Shown here in pieces: positions 6,101 to 7,689 of a DNA stretch of 7,689 nt. The notes beneath the pieces were generated by a model. It ran no database searches. It had not been told where the DNA came from and was given only the letters and a program-made list of their open reading frames with translations. Position 1 is the stretch's first letter, and every line of letters begins with the position of its first letter. The stretch is from Nitrososphaerota archaeon (GTDB lineage: Archaea > Thermoproteota > Nitrososphaeria > Nitrososphaerales > Nitrosopumilaceae), in the NCBI GenBank assembly GCA_028867395.1, contig JAGWGO010000061.1, forward strand, positions 1-7,689, written 5' to 3'. Made by a program: the position numbers and the translations under genes.

Positions 6101-6103
6101 TGA

Positions 6104-6619
6104 TTAATACCTGAAATTTGGTCTTGTACGCTTGGTGAAGAGTAGTATCGCAATTATAATTCCGGCAGCACCACCAACTCCTGCAATTACCAAGACCATG
6201 AAGATTGACGTGTACAAGCTAAGAGTTGTTATGTTGAAATCGTAGGAATCGGTACCTCCTGTGTTTGGATCAAACAGATCAACTTTGAATACGTGGTTTC
6301 CTGGCTCTTGAAATACATAATCGGCATCCCATGCTCCAGGATAATTATCCGGAGGAAATTCCTTCACCAATTCGTCGTCATAGTAAATCTTTACTCCCAT
6401 CCTAACATTGTCCGGCGGATTTCCGTTTTGGTTAAGCACTAGAAAGTGAATCTTTGTATCCTTTCCAACATCAGGCACTGACGGCGTTGTGCTAACCTGT
6501 ACTTCATAGTTGCCAACCTTTGCGGCATCGCTGCTAAATGGGGGATGAAGTATCTCATATGTAACAAGACCAACGAAGAAACCAAAATAAACTAACAAAA
6601 GCAGGTACTTTTTTTTCAT
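6104..6619 (-). CDS. Envelope protein with YtkA/FixH-like domain between two membrane segments
   Basis: The 171-residue product has an N-terminal hydrophobic segment (about 5-21), an extracytoplasmic beta-sandwich-like domain (about 36-130) and a C-terminal membrane helix (about 136-161) followed by a short basic tail (KRTRPNFRY). The middle part, with V-G-x-x-T-x-I-H-F-x-V near 51-61, N-G-x-P near 65-68 and E-P-G-N-H-V-F-K-V near 105-113, resembles YtkA/FixH/CopC-like domains that occur near copper proteins and oxidases; this is a pattern impression, not a firm match. No cysteine or Met-rich copper site is visible. The ATG at 6619 is followed at once by a typical Lys-rich signal start, and a TATA-like box lies about 28 bp upstream, so the mRNA may be nearly leaderless. 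It is divergent from the propeller gene and convergent with the regulator. Its role is unknown. Confidence 0.7.
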   Translation of the reverse strand: MKKKYLLLLVYFGFFVGLVTYEILHPPFSSDAAKVGNYEVQVSTTPSVPDVGKDTKIHFLVLNQNGNPPDNVRMGVKIYYDDELVKEFPPDNYPGAWDADYVFQEPGNHVFKVDLFDPNTGGTDSYDFNITTLSLYTSIFMVLVIAGVGGAAGIIIAILLFTKRTRPNFRY

Positions 6620-6640
6620 TAAATGGAATAGGCAGTTTTA

Positions 6641-6653
6641 CTATATTATATTT
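6641..6653 (-). promoter_or_regulatory. TATA element for the minus-strand envelope gene
   Basis: Read on the minus strand the sequence is AAATATAATATAG, a strong archaeal TATA box. Its centre is about 28 bp from the ATG at 6619, which predicts a transcript starting at or within a few bases of the start codon. Confidence 0.6.
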
Positions 6654-6710
6654 GGCTATTTTTCCAATTTCAGGCTGGGTATATCATGACCTTCTGCCTG
6701 GAACGCACCT

Positions 6711-6720
6711 GAATATAAGA
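6711..6720 (+). promoter_or_regulatory. Candidate TATA element for the propeller gene
   Basis: GAATATAAGA would place the transcription start near 6740. The first ATG on such an mRNA, at 6749, opens only five codons (MASEF, then TAG). The long frame begins a little later with CTG at 6775. Confidence 0.35.
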
Positions 6721-6774
6721 ATCTCCGAGACACTAATAAAGAAAGCCGATGGCAAGTGAATTTTAGGGATTAAT

Positions 6775-7689
6775 CTGGCATCAAAAAAAGCAGTAATTAT
6801 TTTAGGGATAATACTAATTGGGCTTGGCATATCGTGGACCGTGCTCCAAAAACCTTTGAGCGAGCCGGGCAAGCCTGCCGAAATTATAACCCCGATGAAC
6901 CAAAATCCGTACTTGCAGGAATATTCCTTACCTGACGGTACCGGTCCAAACGGTCTAACCGTGGATGACAATGGAACAGTCTGGGTTACGTCATCCAAGT
7001 CTGACATGCTTTACAGTTTTGATGAAAAATCAGGAAGACTAGCAAATTATGAGATAAAAGACAACTTGCCGTATTTTGTTCCAGGGGATAATGCGACAAT
7101 GGTGTGGACAGTGGCGCAAGAAAAAGATGGCACCATGTGGTTCTCGCCGCTTGGAACAAAATCAGTCTGGAGGTTTAACCCTGCGGACGATACCTTCCAC
7201 GCTATATCGTCACCGACAGGATCGGGTTTTCAGATGAAGATAGATAAAAACAATGGAGATGTCTGGTTTACCACGCTGAGTGGCGATGCTCTGGACGTTG
7301 TAGAGAAGGATCCCAGCACACCAAGCGGGTACAAAATAGTATCCTTTGACCTTGGAAACGGGACAGCTCCTGCCGGTCTATTTCTACAAAACGATACCGT
7401 ATGGGTAACTGAGATAACCACTCAAAAGATAATCAAATACCATATAAATCAAGAAAACGGCGTGGTGTCTGGAATAACCAAAGTAAAGGAGATTCCTCTA
7501 GACAACAACATCCAACTCGCGGCCCCTACAGATGTTGTTGTAAGCAACGACTCTATCTGGCTCACAGAGCACGAAACAAGCTTTCTTACGCAATATAATA
7601 TAGGAAACAACGAGATTGTGAGGTATCCCACATCTCAAAATGTGTACCATGCTACAACACTTCCATTTTGGATTCGCACGATTGGAGAT
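6775..7689 (+). CDS. Membrane-anchored Vgb-like (streptogramin lyase-like) beta-propeller protein, 3' end outside window
   Basis: The frame is open to the window edge (305 codons so far). It begins with a membrane anchor (about 6-23, after a Lys pair) and continues as a beta-propeller: the strand motif VWVT/MWFS/VWFT/VWVT/IWLT recurs at 69, 121, 163, 209 and 261, spaced 42-52 residues, as in Vgb and SMP-30/YVTN propellers. Several N-x-S/T sites fit an external location. No ATG fits the anchor. After an in-frame TGA (6757-6759), the first near-start is CTG at 6775, giving (M)ASKKAVIILG, a normal-looking signal anchor; GTG at 6841, TTG at 6856 or ATG at 6895 would delete part or all of the anchor. 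A one-base error before 6760, joining the ATG at 6749, is another explanation. True streptogramin lyase activity is unlikely to be its role; archaeal homologues are numerous and uncharacterised. It is divergent from the small envelope gene. Confidence 0.78.
   Translation, partial: MASKKAVIILGIILIGLGISWTVLQKPLSEPGKPAEIITPMNQNPYLQEYSLPDGTGPNGLTVDDNGTVWVTSSKSDMLYSFDEKSGRLANYEIKDNLPYFVPGDNATMVWTVAQEKDGTMWFSPLGTKSVWRFNPADDTFHAISSPTGSGFQMKIDKNNGDVWFTTLSGDALDVVEKDPSTPSGYKIVSFDLGNGTAPAGLFLQNDTVWVTEITTQKIIKYHINQENGVVSGITKVKEIPLDNNIQLAAPTDVVVSNDSIWLTEHETSFLTQYNIGNNEIVRYPTSQNVYHATTLPFWIRTIGD

Larger units (their letters stand above)
5725..6103. other. A/T-rich intergenic region with a G/C-rich structured block at its right end
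   Basis: The left two thirds hold no gene; 5901-6000 is only 20% G+C. A perfect 9-bp inverted repeat, ACAAACATT at 5845-5853 and AATGTTTGT at 5915-5923, encloses 61 bp and may be chance in such DNA. From about 5980 the composition changes sharply and the structured element described separately begins. The genes on both sides converge on this region. Confidence 0.65.

Noticed and set aside
6071..6103. 10-codon GTG frame as a real gene
   Set aside because: Too short to support as a CDS from sequence alone; kept only as a finding tied to the structured RNA.
6684..7007. Minus-strand 107-codon frame antisense to the propeller gene
   Set aside because: It is the shadow of the plus-strand frame, which carries a membrane anchor and periodic propeller motifs.

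Overview
The window looks like a chromosome segment of an ammonia-oxidising archaeon (Nitrososphaerota, formerly Thaumarchaeota). The evidence is a secreted, membrane-anchored copper nitrite reductase of the archaeal NirK type, small envelope proteins with an N-terminal anchor, A/T-rich intergenic DNA with archaeal-type TATA elements and T-tract ends, and mostly weak or absent Shine-Dalgarno sites. I cannot fix the genus from sequence reading alone.

Layout. (1) 104-2977, + strand: a two-gene unit with an 18-bp gap, made of a KamA-family radical-SAM/PLP aminomutase and a glutamine-synthetase-family ligase. (2) 2978-3580: about 600 bp without an intact gene. It holds a frameshifted minus-strand remnant that resembles an Lrp/AsnC ligand-binding domain, a 71-bp imperfect inverted repeat containing a perfect 18-bp palindrome, a short copy of the first bases of nirK, and a 14-bp palindrome near the nirK promoter. 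(3) 3581-4915, +: nirK with all copper ligands and both catalytic residues. (4) 5038-5724, +: a DNA-binding protein with three predicted winged-helix domains, a TTG start, and an inverted repeat just before that start. (5) 5725-6103: A/T-rich spacer ending in a sharply G/C-rich, strongly foldable block (about 5990-6100) with its own TATA-like box and T-tract, a candidate non-coding RNA. (6) 6104-6619, - strand: a small envelope protein with a YtkA/FixH-like domain between two membrane segments. (7) 6775-7689, +, divergent from it and cut by the window edge: an anchored beta-propeller protein of the Vgb (streptogramin-lyase-like) type whose natural start is CTG, not ATG.

How the genes may work together. 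nirK and the downstream regulator probably belong to nitrogen/copper metabolism at the outer face of the membrane; the two envelope proteins at the right end share that location but have no proven link. The most interesting functional idea is the aminomutase-ligase pair. The aminomutase keeps the radical-SAM and PLP residues, but in my alignment from memory it has lost the two aspartates that hold the side-chain amine of lysine, and an arginine sits at one of those places. That fits an acidic substrate such as glutamate. The next gene is a glutamine-synthetase homologue that keeps the ammonium-site residues. Together they could make beta-glutamate and then beta-glutamine, a known compatible-solute route in some methanogens. 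This is inference, not demonstrated by the sequence.
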